From positions 1,369,501 to 1,433,500 of the forward strand of contig NZ_JAQGPN010000001.1 of NCBI RefSeq assembly GCF_028826155.1: DNA of 64,000 nucleotides, given 5' to 3'. The stretch comes from Mesorhizobium shangrilense (GTDB lineage: Bacteria; Pseudomonadota; Alphaproteobacteria; Rhizobiales; Rhizobiaceae). The notes under the pieces are model-generated. The model was not told the origin of the DNA. It did not search any database and saw only the letters and a program-made list of their open reading frames with translations. Positions 26,202-37,188 of this stretch are shown piece by piece. Within the stretch, counting starts at the first letter, position 1. Each line of letters opens with the position of its first letter. Both the position numbers and the translations under genes were made by a program.

Positions 26202-26708
26202 ATGCGCCGCATCGCGAAACTGGCAACTAACCCTGTGGCAATCGCGCTGATGGCCGGCCTGGCCCTGGCGGGCTGCGCCTCGAAGAAGACCCCGAACAGC
26301 GCTGCCGACCTTGGCCTCAATGGCGCCGGCGCGGCGACGCCCGGCTCGGCGCAGGACTTCACGGTCAATGTCGGCGACCGCATCTTCTTCGACCTCGACT
26401 CCTCCGCGATCCGGGCAGATGCCCAGGCGACGCTGGCCAAGCAGGCCCGCTGGCTGAACCAGTATCGCAACTACGCCATCACCATCGAAGGCCACGCCGA
26501 CGAGCGCGGCACGCGCGAATACAACATCGCGCTCGGCGCCCGCCGCGCCGCCGCCACCCGCGACTTCCTGGTCGGCCAGGGCGTGGCGAGCAACCGTCTG
26601 CGCACGATCTCCTACGGCAAGGAGCGCCCGGTGGCCGTCTGCGACGACATCTCGTGCTGGTCGCAGAACCGCCGCGCCGTCACCGTGCTCGGCGGCGCCG
26701 GCAGCTAA
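26202..26708 (+). CDS. pal: Peptidoglycan-associated lipoprotein Pal
   Basis: 168 residues from ATG 26202 behind AAGGAGAGG; in-frame ATGs at 26163 and 26184 give longer, unlikely versions. The lipoprotein signal has lipobox ALAGC with Cys25 as the lipidated residue. The OmpA-like domain from about 60 includes FFDLDSSAIRADAQ and the diaminopimelate-contact motif IEGHADERGTREYN. It tethers the outer membrane to peptidoglycan and interacts with TolB. A rho-independent terminator follows the stop. Confidence 0.97.
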   Translation: MRRIAKLATNPVAIALMAGLALAGCASKKTPNSAADLGLNGAGAATPGSAQDFTVNVGDRIFFDLDSSAIRADAQATLAKQARWLNQYRNYAITIEGHADERGTREYNIALGARRAAATRDFLVGQGVASNRLRTISYGKERPVAVCDDISCWSQNRRAVTVLGGAGS

Positions 26709-26735
26709 GCCGGCCTTCAATGACGCAGGTTTTGC

Positions 26736-26763
26736 AACGGCGGCCCTCGGGCCGCCGTTTTGC
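26736..26763 (+). terminator. Rho-independent terminator after pal
   Basis: AACGGCGGCC (26736-26745), loop CTCG, GGCCGCCGTT (26750-26759), then TTTT with one interruption. A perfect 10-bp stem. Confidence 0.82.
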
Positions 26764-26826
26764 TTTGCGGAGGATGCCGCCCCTGGCGGATTGTGTTGCT
26801 CCCGCGCACTGTGGTAACAATGCAAC

Positions 26827-27177
26827 ATGAACGACGAGCCCGAGAGCCTGATCCTGCGCATGCTGCGCGAGATGCGCGCCGAGATGGGCGACATCCGTAC
26901 CGAGATGGCGACGAAGACGGATCTCTCCGGGTTGCGGGCAGATCTCGCATCCGAGATACGTTCGCTGCGGGCAGATGTAGCGTCGGACATCGCCAGGTTG
27001 CAGGTCGAGGACAAGAAGACCCGCAAGGAACTGGGCGAGCAAATCGTGGGCCTCCGTCGCGCAGTGATGGAATACCACACCTCGGTGGTCGGGCACGGCA
27101 TAATCCTCAGCGACCTCGAGGCGCGGGTGCGGCGGGTCGAGCAGCACCTGAACCTGCCTTCGGTGGACCCGAACTGA
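26827..27177 (+). CDS. Small coiled-coil protein of unknown function
   Basis: 116 residues, hydrophilic, no signal or membrane segment. Several heptad-like repeats lie between residues 9 and 60: LREMRAEMGDIRTEMATKTD, then LRADLASEIRSLRADVASDI, with an 11-residue periodicity of RADLAS/RADVAS. This pattern is common in short rhizobial ORFs of unknown role. The ATG is not preceded by a strong ribosome binding site. It sits between the pal terminator and cpoB, an odd position for a housekeeping operon. Confidence 0.58.
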   Translation: MNDEPESLILRMLREMRAEMGDIRTEMATKTDLSGLRADLASEIRSLRADVASDIARLQVEDKKTRKELGEQIVGLRRAVMEYHTSVVGHGIILSDLEARVRRVEQHLNLPSVDPN

Positions 27178-27381
27178 AGCTGCAGCCTTCGGACCGCTGA
27201 AACCGTCACGTCTCCGGAACGATGTGTTGCAGATGCGGCGCACCGCCACGCGTTTTGCATGTCCAGCGACGGTGAAACAAAATTTGGCCGAAGTCTCGGG
27301 CCCTGCTATCTGGGAAATGCGTCGCTCCGCTCGCGGTCCGGCGTCGTACATGGGATTCACGCAATTGGCGGTGAGACACGA

Positions 27382-28416
27382 ATGCACTTTCGATCAATCC
27401 TGAGCGGCACGCTTGCGCTGCTGCTCGTTTCCGGCGCAGCGGTCGCTGCGCAGCACGACGGCGGCCTGCTTGAGCGGATGCCTGGCGCCGGTCTGCCCGG
27501 CGTCTTCGAGACTCGGACAGACGAAATCCGGGTCGCGCAAGTCAGCGATCCGCGCGTTATGCAGCTCGAGGAACAGATCCGCTCGCTCAACGGCAAGCTG
27601 GAGGAATTGAACTTCCAGATCCTGCAGATGCAGGAGCAGATGCGCAAGATGCAGGAAGACAACGAGTTCCGACTGCAGGAACTGGAGAAGAAGGCCGGCA
27701 ACGCAGGCGGTTCCAAGAACCGCAATGTGGCGGAGTCGCCTTCGGCGAAGCCGGCCGACAGGGCAGGCGCAACAGCCGGCGGCGCGCCGGCGACGACAAC
27801 CAACGACACCTCGCTGGCGGAACTTCCGCCAGCCGATGCCGGCGGAAGTTCGGCTTCCGGCGGTGCCAGCGGAACCGTGAAGACCGGCGAAGCCCCGCGC
27901 AACTTCGGCACCATCACGGTGGACAAGGACGGCAACGTCACCTCCAGCACCACCGATCCGGTCGATCTGCTGCCGCAGGCCAACGGCAACAATCCGTCCG
28001 CGGGCGTCGATGTCGCCGCGCTGCCCAAGACGGACGATCCGGAGGAGCTTTACCGCAACTCCTACCAGTTCGTGCTGTCGGGTGACTATGCGAATGCCGA
28101 AGCGGGTTTCCGCGATCACATCGCGCACTTCCCGTCAGATGCCAAGGCTGCTGATTCCAACTACTGGCTCGGCGAGTCCCTGCTTGGGCAGCAAAAGTAC
28201 AGCCAGGCGGCTGAGGTCTTCCTGGCCGCAGGCAAGAACTACCCGAAGGCCAAGAAGGCCCCGGACATGCTGCTCAAGCTCGGCGTGTCGCTGGCAGGCA
28301 TGAACCAGAAGGACGTCGCCTGCGCCACCTTCGCCGAGGTCGGCAAGCGCTTTCCCAACGCTCCCGATGCACTGAAGCAGCGCGTCAAGCAGGAACAGGC
28401 GCTCGCCGCGTGCTGA
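27382..28416 (+). CDS. cpoB: Cell division coordinator CpoB (YbgF)
   Basis: 344 residues from ATG 27382; the longer ORF to 27259 has no start support. Signal peptide about 1-23. A trimerising coiled coil at about 55-95 (QLEEQIRSLNGKLEELNFQI then QMQEQMRKMQEDNEF) is followed by a Gly/Ser/Ala-rich linker (100-210) and C-terminal TPRs (about 225-340) with YRNSYQFVLSGDYANAEAGF and SNYWLGESLLGQQKYSQAAE. It links Tol-Pal constriction with peptidoglycan synthesis in other bacteria. Its stop overlaps the tilS GTG. Confidence 0.9.
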   Translation: MHFRSILSGTLALLLVSGAAVAAQHDGGLLERMPGAGLPGVFETRTDEIRVAQVSDPRVMQLEEQIRSLNGKLEELNFQILQMQEQMRKMQEDNEFRLQELEKKAGNAGGSKNRNVAESPSAKPADRAGATAGGAPATTTNDTSLAELPPADAGGSSASGGASGTVKTGEAPRNFGTITVDKDGNVTSSTTDPVDLLPQANGNNPSAGVDVAALPKTDDPEELYRNSYQFVLSGDYANAEAGFRDHIAHFPSDAKAADSNYWLGESLLGQQKYSQAAEVFLAAGKNYPKAKKAPDMLLKLGVSLAGMNQKDVACATFAEVGKRFPNAPDALKQRVKQEQALAAC

Positions 28417-29726
28417 GCCACCGGTCGGACTTCGATCCGGACCAGATTTTTTCCCCCTTCGACCTGACGCGCCGCCCGGCGCTGATCGCCGCCGTATCAG
28501 GCGGCAGCGACTCGCTCGCCATGCTGCTGCTCCTGCAACGATGGCTGGAGCGTCGCGAAGCTACCCCGCGGCTTATCGCCGTCACCATCGATCACCAACT
28601 GCGTCCGGAATCCCGCCTCGAAGCCGAGACGGTCGGCCGGATCTGCGCGGCGCGCGGCATTGCCCACAGGACGCTGAACTGGACCGGCGACAAGCCGTCC
28701 CGGGGCGTCTCTGCAGCGGCACGGCTGGCGCGCTACGGTCTGCTGTCGGACGCAGCGCGTAGCGAGAACTCGGATATCGTCGTCACCGGGCATACGGCCG
28801 ACGACCAGGCGGAAACGGTCGCCATGCGCCAGGCGCGAGGCGACGGCCGCGGACTGGCGGGGATGGCTCCCGCGACGCTGTTCGACGGCCAGACCTGGCT
28901 CGTGCGGCCGCTGCTGGCTACGCGGCGCGATGCGCTGCGGCGATTTCTGACCCAGAATGAGGTGGCCTGGATCGACGATCCGACCAACCTCGACACGACC
29001 TATGAACGGGCGCGGATGCGGCGCGACCTGCTATGCGACCCCGCCGGGCACCGGGTGGGCGCCCTGCTCGAGGCCGCGACGCGCGCCGGAGTCGCGCGAG
29101 AGGCGCTCGGCGGCCGTGCCGCGGCATTGATCGAGGCCCATGCCGATCGCCCGATGCAAGGCCTGGTACGCCTTGCATCCGATTTTGCCGGGGGAGGGGA
29201 TGAAGAGGGGGCGCTGCTTGCCCTTCGTGCTCTGATGGCGGTCGTCGGCGGCGTCGAGCATCTGCCCGACGCCGGGAGGGTGGCGGACATGCTGCGCCGG
29301 CTGCGCGAGGGTGCGTTCCGGGCAACGCTTTCCCGGACGGTGATCGACGCTCGAAAGACGGGCGTGTTCCTCTACCGGGAGCGTAGAGGGGCGCCGGCGG
29401 GACCTGCGCTGCCCGGGACGATCTGGGACGGGCGTTATGCCGTCCTCGAGGAAGACAGTGCGCCGAACGCGCGGGTACATGGAGCGCCGGCCGATCAGGA
29501 GGTCGCCGGGCCATCGCCAACGCTCCCCCCCAGCATCGTCAAGGCCGCGCGCGCCACCATGCCGCAGAGCGAGGGGCCGAATGTGCGGGCGCTCCCGGTG
29601 CTCGCACCCTGGCGAAGGTTCCTGCCCTCGTTTGATGTGGAACTCGCGCAGACATTGGCCCGGCTAATCGATGCGGCGAATTTTCCGAACCCGCCATTTG
29701 CGGGCCACAATGGGGAAGAAGCTTAA
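28410..29726 (+). CDS. tilS: tRNA(Ile)-lysidine synthase TilS, GTG start
   Basis: 438 residues, GTG start overlapping the cpoB stop by seven bases. Adds lysine to C34 of the minor isoleucine tRNA so that it reads AUA. The PP-loop ATP motif SGGSDSLAML is at about residues 30-39. Further N-type ATPase residues follow at TGHTADDQAETVAMR (about 126-140) and IDDPTN. The C-terminal half is weakly conserved, as in other alphaproteobacteria. It is essential in most bacteria; the coupling to cpoB is a usual rhizobial arrangement. Confidence 0.93.
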   Translation: MLSHRSDFDPDQIFSPFDLTRRPALIAAVSGGSDSLAMLLLLQRWLERREATPRLIAVTIDHQLRPESRLEAETVGRICAARGIAHRTLNWTGDKPSRGVSAAARLARYGLLSDAARSENSDIVVTGHTADDQAETVAMRQARGDGRGLAGMAPATLFDGQTWLVRPLLATRRDALRRFLTQNEVAWIDDPTNLDTTYERARMRRDLLCDPAGHRVGALLEAATRAGVAREALGGRAAALIEAHADRPMQGLVRLASDFAGGGDEEGALLALRALMAVVGGVEHLPDAGRVADMLRRLREGAFRATLSRTVIDARKTGVFLYRERRGAPAGPALPGTIWDGRYAVLEEDSAPNARVHGAPADQEVAGPSPTLPPSIVKAARATMPQSEGPNVRALPVLAPWRRFLPSFDVELAQTLARLIDAANFPNPPFAGHNGEEA

Positions 29727-29831
29727 CCGCTACCGTGGTCTAGTTCTTGGCAAGGGGGCGACCCCCACCTATGTTAGACCCATCCAAACTCATGCAGCAG
29801 GGGCGCACATCCGGCGCCCGCGGGACACCTG

Positions 29832-31772
29832 ATGAATCCGAACTATCGCAACCTGGCGCTGTGGGCGATCATAGCCGTTCTCTTGATCGCTCTGTTCAAT
29901 CTGTTCCAGACGCCGCAGCAGCGGGGCGCCTCGCGCGAGATCGCCTATTCGGAGTTCCTCACCGAGCTTGACGCCGGACGCATCAAGTCCGTGACGATCG
30001 CAGGCGACCGCATCTCGGGCACCTACGCCGACAACGCCAGCGGCTTCCAGACCTATTCGCCGGGCGACAACACGCTGGTTTCGCGCCTCGAGGAGAAGAA
30101 CGTCACCATCAACGCCCGGCCGGAGACCGACGGCTCCAACACGCTGTTCGGCTACCTGATCTCGTGGCTGCCGATGATCCTGATCCTCGGCGTCTGGATA
30201 TTCTTCATGCGCCAGATGCAGTCCGGGTCGGGCCGCGCGATGGGCTTCGGCAAGTCCAAGGCCAAGCTGCTCACGGAAGCGCATGGCCGTGTCACCTTCC
30301 AGGACGTCGCCGGCGTCGATGAGGCCAAGGAAGACCTGGAGGAGATCGTCGAGTTCCTGCGCGATCCTCAAAAATTCCAGCGGCTGGGCGGCAAGATTCC
30401 GCGCGGTGTCCTTCTCGTAGGCCCTCCCGGCACCGGTAAGACGCTGATCGCGCGCGCCGTCGCAGGCGAAGCCAACGTGCCGTTCTTCACGATTTCCGGT
30501 TCCGACTTCGTCGAGATGTTCGTCGGCGTGGGCGCGAGCCGCGTCCGCGACATGTTCGAGCAGGCCAAGAAGAACGCGCCCTGCATCATCTTCATCGACG
30601 AGATCGACGCGGTCGGCCGCCATCGCGGCGCCGGCCTCGGCGGCGGCAACGACGAGCGCGAGCAGACGCTGAACCAGTTGCTGGTCGAGATGGACGGTTT
30701 CGAGCCGAACGAATCCATCATCCTGATCGCCGCGACCAACCGTCCGGACGTTCTCGACCCGGCTCTGCTGCGTCCCGGCCGCTTCGACCGTCAGGTCGTG
30801 GTGCCCAATCCGGACATCATCGGCCGCGAGAAGATACTCAAGGTGCACGTCCGCAACGTGCCGCTGGCGCCGAACGTCGACCTCAAGGTCATCGCGCGTG
30901 GGACGCCGGGCTTCTCGGGCGCCGACCTGATGAACCTCGTCAACGAGGCCGCGCTGATGGCGGCGCGCCGCAACAAGCGGCTGGTCACCATGGCAGAGTT
31001 CGAGGACGCCAAGGACAAGATCATGATGGGCGCGGAGCGCCGCTCCTCTGCCATGACCCAGGCGGAGAAGGAACTGACCGCCTATCACGAGGCCGGTCAT
31101 GCCATCCTGGCGCTGAACGTGCCGTCGGCCGATCCGCTCCACAAGGCGACCATCATCCCGCGCGGCCGTGCGCTGGGCATGGTCATGCAGCTCCCCGAGG
31201 GCGACCGCTACTCGATGAGCTACAAGTACATGATCTCGCGCCTGGCGATCATGATGGGCGGCCGCGTCGCCGAGGAGATCAAGTTCGGCAAGGAGAACAT
31301 CACCTCCGGCGCCTCCTCCGACATCGAGCAGGCCACCAAGCTGGCGCGCGCCATGGTCACGCGCTGGGGCTTCTCCGACAAGCTCGGCCAGGTGGCCTAT
31401 GGCGAGAACCAGGAAGAGGTGTTCCTCGGCCACTCGGTGGCTCGCACTCAGAATGTCTCGGAAGAAACCGCGCAGATCATCGACGCCGAGGTGCGCCGCC
31501 TGATCGACGAGGCCTACAACACCGCCAAGTCCGTTCTGACCAAGAAGAAGAAGGAATGGATCGCGCTCGCCGAAGGGCTGCTCGAATACGAGACGCTCTC
31601 GGGCGAGGAGATCAAGCAGCTGATCGCCGGCAACAAGCCGGCGCGCGACATGGGCGACGACACGCCGCCGAGCCGCGGCTCGGCCGTGCCGAAGGCCGGC
31701 GCCTCCGGCGGCCGCCGCAAGAAGGGCGGCGAAGAGCCGGAAGGCGGCATGGAGCCCCAGCCGCAAGGCTGA
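29832..31772 (+). CDS. ftsH: ATP-dependent zinc metalloprotease FtsH
   Basis: 646 residues. Two transmembrane helices (about 8-24 and 101-121) flank a periplasmic domain. The AAA+ domain has Walker A GPPGTGKT at about 197-204, Walker [10 protein letters not shown] and the second region of homology [20 protein letters not shown]. The zinc site HEAGH is at about 419-423. It degrades unassembled membrane proteins and regulators such as LpxC or sigma-32. The tail is Gly/Glu/Pro-rich and ends in EPQPQG. A strong terminator follows 50 bases downstream. Confidence 0.97.
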   Translation: MNPNYRNLALWAIIAVLLIALFNLFQTPQQRGASREIAYSEFLTELDAGRIKSVTIAGDRISGTYADNASGFQTYSPGDNTLVSRLEEKNVTINARPETDGSNTLFGYLISWLPMILILGVWIFFMRQMQSGSGRAMGFGKSKAKLLTEAHGRVTFQDVAGVDEAKEDLEEIVEFLRDPQKFQRLGGKIPRGVLLVGPPGTGKTLIARAVAGEANVPFFTISGSDFVEMFVGVGASRVRDMFEQAKKNAPCIIFIDEIDAVGRHRGAGLGGGNDEREQTLNQLLVEMDGFEPNESIILIAATNRPDVLDPALLRPGRFDRQVVVPNPDIIGREKILKVHVRNVPLAPNVDLKVIARGTPGFSGADLMNLVNEAALMAARRNKRLVTMAEFEDAKDKIMMGAERRSSAMTQAEKELTAYHEAGHAILALNVPSADPLHKATIIPRGRALGMVMQLPEGDRYSMSYKYMISRLAIMMGGRVAEEIKFGKENITSGASSDIEQATKLARAMVTRWGFSDKLGQVAYGENQEEVFLGHSVARTQNVSEETAQIIDAEVRRLIDEAYNTAKSVLTKKKKEWIALAEGLLEYETLSGEEIKQLIAGNKPARDMGDDTPPSRGSAVPKAGASGGRRKKGGEEPEGGMEPQPQG

Positions 31773-31821
31773 GGACCAGGCCGGTCCAGGCGAGCGGGCT
31801 CGCCACAGGTAAATGTTTGTG

Positions 31822-31849
31822 CGCCGCGCGGGAGACCGCGCGGCGTTTT
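31822..31849 (+). terminator. Rho-independent terminator after ftsH
   Basis: CGCCGCGCGG (31822-31831), loop GAGA, CCGCGCGGCG (31836-31845), then TTTT. A perfect 10-bp stem with a GNRA-type tetraloop. Confidence 0.86.
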
Positions 31850-32042
31850 CCTTTCGCGCGGCGCTGTCGGGGCTGTTTCGCGAGCTGGTCCACTCGATCG
31901 AGACGAGCGATGCCGGTCCGGCAGCTGGCCGGGAAGAGAGGAAGAGGCCTGCCCGCGGTGAGATAGCGGCCCGGCGTTCTGCGGGCTTCATTGACATGCC
32001 GAACACGTGGTGTTCATCCTCGCCGCAGGGGGAGGAACTAAA

Positions 32043-33332
32043 ATGCACTTCAAGCGGGATGGGAAGGGTTTCGTCCGGCAGGCAGCGGACCGGCTGGCGC
32101 GCATCGGCGCGATCGGCCTGTCCGTTATGACGATCTATGGCGCGCTGTCGGGCGCAGCCCAGGCCGCCGAGCGCCTCGTCGAAGCCGGCGAAGGGGCGGC
32201 CGAGCGTCTGGTCGAGACGTTGATCATGGCCGAGCCGGGAGACATTGTGCGCATCGGGGAGGGTCGCATCGAGCTCACCGAGGGGCTGTCGCTGGACGTC
32301 GACGACGTGACCGTGAAGGGGGTGGGGAACGACAAGACGATCCTGTCCTTCAAGGGCCAGAGCGGATCGGGGGAGGGGCTGCTGGTGACCTCCGACCGGG
32401 TCGTGCTGGAGGATTTCGCGGTCGAGGACACCAGGGGCGACGGCGTCAAGGCGAAGGGGTCGGACCAGATCACCTTCCGCAATCTCCGCGTCGAGTGGAC
32501 AAACGGTCCCGACGCGAACAACGGCGCTTACGGCGTCTATCCGGTGTCGTCGAGGAACGTGCTGGTCGAAGGCGTAATCGTGAAGGGCGCGGCAGACGCC
32601 GGCATCTATGTCGGCCAGAGCGAGGACATCGTCGTGCGCAACAGCCGCGCCGAGTTCAACGTCGCCGGCATCGAGATCGAGAATTCCATGCGCGCCGACG
32701 TCTATGGCAATGTCGCGACGCGCAACACAGGCGGCATCCTGGTGTTCGACCTGCCGAACCTTCCGGTGCAGGGCGGCCGCGACGTACGTGTGTTCGACAA
32801 TGACGTCCACGACAACGACACGCCGAATTTCGCGCCGAGGGGCAATACGGTGGCGATGGTGCCGAAGGGCATGGGCATCATGGTGATGGCCAACCGCAAC
32901 GTGCACGTGTTCGGCAACCGGCTCGCCGGCAACGGTACGACGCATGTGCTCATCGCGGCCTACCCGAACGAGTATGACGACGACAGTTACATGTTCGTGC
33001 CGCGCGGGGTCTACGTGCACGACAACGTCTACGGCGAGGGCGGCGGCGCACCCGACGGCGAGGTCGGCAGCATCATCAGCGAAATCTCCGGGACACCGGT
33101 TCCGGACATCGTGTGGGATGGTGCGACGAAGCTGACCGAGTATGCATCCTGGGTCGCGGCGGAGGACCGCATCTATGTCGCGGAGCCGGAAGGCACGACT
33201 TTCGCCAACCTGAAGATCATCTCGAACATGCTCCTGCCCTGGGGCTGGTGGCCCGACAAGGATATCTCGGCCTATGCGGGCAGTCTGCCGGAGCCCGCGC
33301 CGGTCAAGCTTCCGCAGGACGGCGGGGCGTAG
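32043..33332 (+). CDS. Exported parallel beta-helix repeat protein (TIGR03805-like)
   Basis: 429 residues from ATG 32043, preceded by GGGGGAGGAAC. A basic N-terminus and hydrophobic segment (about 18-38, ending AAQA) look like a signal peptide. Right-handed beta-helix rungs run from about 75 to 330: DDVTVKGVGNDKTILSF, SRNVLVEGVIVKGAADAGIY and NVHVFGNRLAGNGT, with a pectate-lyase-like fold. No catalytic set is evident. The next gene encodes a diheme cytochrome of the family that regularly accompanies this one, so the two probably act together in the periplasm; the substrate is unknown. Confidence 0.85.
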   Translation: MHFKRDGKGFVRQAADRLARIGAIGLSVMTIYGALSGAAQAAERLVEAGEGAAERLVETLIMAEPGDIVRIGEGRIELTEGLSLDVDDVTVKGVGNDKTILSFKGQSGSGEGLLVTSDRVVLEDFAVEDTRGDGVKAKGSDQITFRNLRVEWTNGPDANNGAYGVYPVSSRNVLVEGVIVKGAADAGIYVGQSEDIVVRNSRAEFNVAGIEIENSMRADVYGNVATRNTGGILVFDLPNLPVQGGRDVRVFDNDVHDNDTPNFAPRGNTVAMVPKGMGIMVMANRNVHVFGNRLAGNGTTHVLIAAYPNEYDDDSYMFVPRGVYVHDNVYGEGGGAPDGEVGSIISEISGTPVPDIVWDGATKLTEYASWVAAEDRIYVAEPEGTTFANLKIISNMLLPWGWWPDKDISAYAGSLPEPAPVKLPQDGGA

Positions 33333-33339
33333 GCGCACG

Positions 33340-34407
33340 ATGCGCTGGTTGGCGGAAGGCTTCGCGGCCGGCGCAGCGGCCGCCCTCTTGTGCATCGCCG
33401 CGGCCATGAGCGCGGATGCGGCACCGGCTGACGATCTCATTCTCGCCAAATCGCCGCCAAAGTCGCTGTCGGAGTTCGGCTTCTTCGGCGACCTGCGGGG
33501 CCAGGCGCCCGCCGCCGGCGTCGTCCCCTTCGATCTCAACACGCCGCTCTTTTCCGACGGCGCGATGAAAACTCGATTTGTCTATGTGCCAGCCGGCAAG
33601 CAGGCCATCTACGACGAGGTCGAGGCGTTCGCGTTTCCGGTCGGGTCGGCGTTGATCAAGACCTTTGCCTTCCCTGCGGACTACCGGCAGCCCGACCAGA
33701 ACCTGCGGCTGGTGGAGACGAGGGTGCTGCTGCGTCAGCAAACGGGGTGGCAGGCCTGGGCCTATCTCTGGAACGACGCGCAGACGGACGCGGTGCTGAA
33801 GATCGCCGGGGCGAAGGTGGACATTGCGACAACGACCGCCGACGGAACGCCGCTTCAGTTCAGCTATTCGGTGCCGAACAAGAACCAGTGCAAGGGGTGC
33901 CACGCCTTGGGCGGGGAGATCGTGCCGCTGGGGCCGAAGGCGCGCAACCTGAACCGGAACCATTCATATGCCGGCGTGGAAGAGAACCAGCTCGGGCACT
34001 GGGCGGCCGCGGGCGTTCTCGTGGGCGCGCCGGAGCCTGCCGCCGCGCCGGCCGTGCCGGACTGGCGCGATGCGGCCGCATCGCTCGATCTGCGGGCGCG
34101 GGCCTGGCTCGACGTCAATTGCGCGCATTGCCATCGCCGCGAGGGCCCGGCCAGCAATTCGGGTCTTTTCCTGACATGGGGCGAACAGGACCCTGTGGCC
34201 TACGGCATCCGCAAACGGCCGGTGGCGGCAGGCAAGGGCTCGGGCGGCCGCGACTTCGACATCGCGCCGGGCGAGCCGGAGAGGTCGATCCTACTCTATC
34301 GCGTGGAGAGCACGGAAGCCGGCGTCATGATGCCGGAGCTCGGCCGCCATCTCGCCGATCCCGATGCCGTGGCGCTGCTGAGCGCGTGGATTTCATCCCT
34401 CAAGTAG
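33340..34407 (+). CDS. SO2930-family diheme c-type cytochrome (TIGR03806-like)
   Basis: 355 residues from ATG 33340. A signal peptide (about 1-27) ends SADA-AP. Two CxxCH heme c motifs are present: CKGCH near residue 186 and CAHCH near 266. Between them is the conserved segment PLGPKARNLNRNHSYAG. Intact heme sites imply periplasmic maturation and electron transfer. The gene starts 8 bases after the beta-helix stop, so the two are co-translated. Electron donor and acceptor are not known; one possibility is oxidation of a polysaccharide bound by the beta-helix protein. Confidence 0.87.
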   Translation: MRWLAEGFAAGAAAALLCIAAAMSADAAPADDLILAKSPPKSLSEFGFFGDLRGQAPAAGVVPFDLNTPLFSDGAMKTRFVYVPAGKQAIYDEVEAFAFPVGSALIKTFAFPADYRQPDQNLRLVETRVLLRQQTGWQAWAYLWNDAQTDAVLKIAGAKVDIATTTADGTPLQFSYSVPNKNQCKGCHALGGEIVPLGPKARNLNRNHSYAGVEENQLGHWAAAGVLVGAPEPAAAPAVPDWRDAAASLDLRARAWLDVNCAHCHRREGPASNSGLFLTWGEQDPVAYGIRKRPVAAGKGSGGRDFDIAPGEPERSILLYRVESTEAGVMMPELGRHLADPDAVALLSAWISSLK

Positions 34408-34532
34408 GGATTAACCCTGTTGCAAATGCACGCTTTTCTAAGGTTTCGTAATAAATAATCACACAAAGTGATGCCTGACGGCGCGGCCGATATGGCATAT
34501 GCGCTGACTGAGATTCGGTGGGACGCCCATAG

Positions 34533-35885
<1,353 letters not shown>

Positions 35886-35979
35886 CCAGCGTTCCTCCGG
35901 GAACTCCAAGCCCTGATCGCGACGCCGGCGGCAGCGCCGCGCGGTTGCGCGGCGCGTCCACAGCAGTGTCGCGCAAGAA

Positions 35980-37188
35980 TCAGGTGCGCGGGACCGCCTG
36001 CCTTTTGCCGCTGATGTGGAACAGCGCCATCAGTGTGAGCGCCGACATGGTTGCGACATTGGCGATCAGCGGCCACACGGTATCGCCGCCAAGGGCGACG
36101 ACGAACGCCGTCCCCACCACACCGACAATGATGCTCTGGATGCAGAAGTGCAGGCCGACCGCCGAGCCCGCGATGTCGCCGAACTCGGCCAGCGCTCCGT
36201 TCGCGGTGACGGACGTCGTCACGACGATGCCGACGGCAACCAGCCACATGGGGGCGACGAACGTCCAGAGCGAAGGCCCGCCCGCCAGCGCGCCAGCAAG
36301 CAGCAGGCCAGCGCCGGCGAGCAGCAGCGCGGCGCCCCGCATGGCGCTGCCGGCCGTTCCCCAGCGATCGATCATGCGCCTCGCGAAGCGCGTGGTCGCT
36401 ATCATGGCGACCGCTACCGTCGCAAAGCCAAGGCTGAAGGTGATTTCCGACCAGCCGGCCTTCTCGATCAAGACGCGCGGCGCGGTGGAAAAGAACACGA
36501 AGAACGAGCCCATGGCTGTACCGAACGTGAAGGTATAGGCCCAGAAGGACGCGCTGCGCAGAACCTTGCCGAATGCCATCCTGCGTGGCCCTGCGCTCAC
36601 CGCCCGTGTCTCATGCCAGGCGGGAAGCACCAGCACGAGCATCGCCAGCGCAGGAATGCCGAGCGCGACGAAGACGCCGCGCCAGCCGAACCATTCGGCG
36701 ATCAGCGCGCCGGCTATCGGTCCGAGCGCCGGTACGAAGGCCAGCATGGCGTTCATCAGGCTGTAGATGGTGGCGCCTTCCGGCTGTTCCGCGTAGACGT
36801 CCCGGATTGTGGCGAAGAGCGCCACAAGCATCGCCGAAGCGCCGATTGCCTGGAAGAGCCGAAGGCCGAGGAACAGGCCTGCGGAGGATGTCGCCGCGAG
36901 GCCGAGCGAGGCTGCCGCAAAGACAAGTGCGCCGCCGATCAGCACGGGCCGGCGGCCCAGCCGGTCCGAGATCGGCCCGAACAGAAGCTGCCCTACGCCG
37001 AGCAAGACCATGTAGAGGGTCAGGGTCATCTGGATCATCGCCGGCGTGGCGCCGAGAATTCCCGGCATCGCCGGCACGACCGGCAGGTAGATGTCCATGC
37101 CTAGAGAGGCGAGAAGGTTGAAGGGGGCCAGAAGCGCCAGCGCGCAGGGAAGCGTGTAGGTCCAAGGACGGACCGGAAAAGTGGGCAT
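35980..37188 (-). CDS. CmlA/FloR-like MFS drug efflux permease
   Basis: 402 residues from ATG 37188; a longer ORF to 37452 is not supported. Twelve hydrophobic segments. The first part closely follows the CmlA/FloR phenicol exporters of the DHA1 family: APFNLLASLGMDIYLPVVP, QMTLTLYMVLLGVGQLLFGP, SDRLGRRPVLIGG and GSFFVFFSTAPRVLIEKAG. Proton-driven export of phenicols is the family function; whether this chromosomal copy gives resistance is unknown. No integron or insertion sequence is nearby, so it looks resident rather than newly acquired. Confidence 0.85.
   Translation of the reverse strand: MPTFPVRPWTYTLPCALALLAPFNLLASLGMDIYLPVVPAMPGILGATPAMIQMTLTLYMVLLGVGQLLFGPISDRLGRRPVLIGGALVFAAASLGLAATSSAGLFLGLRLFQAIGASAMLVALFATIRDVYAEQPEGATIYSLMNAMLAFVPALGPIAGALIAEWFGWRGVFVALGIPALAMLVLVLPAWHETRAVSAGPRRMAFGKVLRSASFWAYTFTFGTAMGSFFVFFSTAPRVLIEKAGWSEITFSLGFATVAVAMIATTRFARRMIDRWGTAGSAMRGAALLLAGAGLLLAGALAGGPSLWTFVAPMWLVAVGIVVTTSVTANGALAEFGDIAGSAVGLHFCIQSIIVGVVGTAFVVALGGDTVWPLIANVATMSALTLMALFHISGKRQAVPRT

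Noticed and set aside
29790..33542. A 1250-codon open frame on the minus strand
   Set aside because: It runs opposite ftsH and the beta-helix gene, which have strong motifs on the plus strand; its composition (His, Arg, Asp, Leu) is typical of a GC-rich shadow frame.
34410..34425. TTAACCCTGTTGCAA before glmM considered as a CtrA box
   Set aside because: The second half-site matches only two of four bases.
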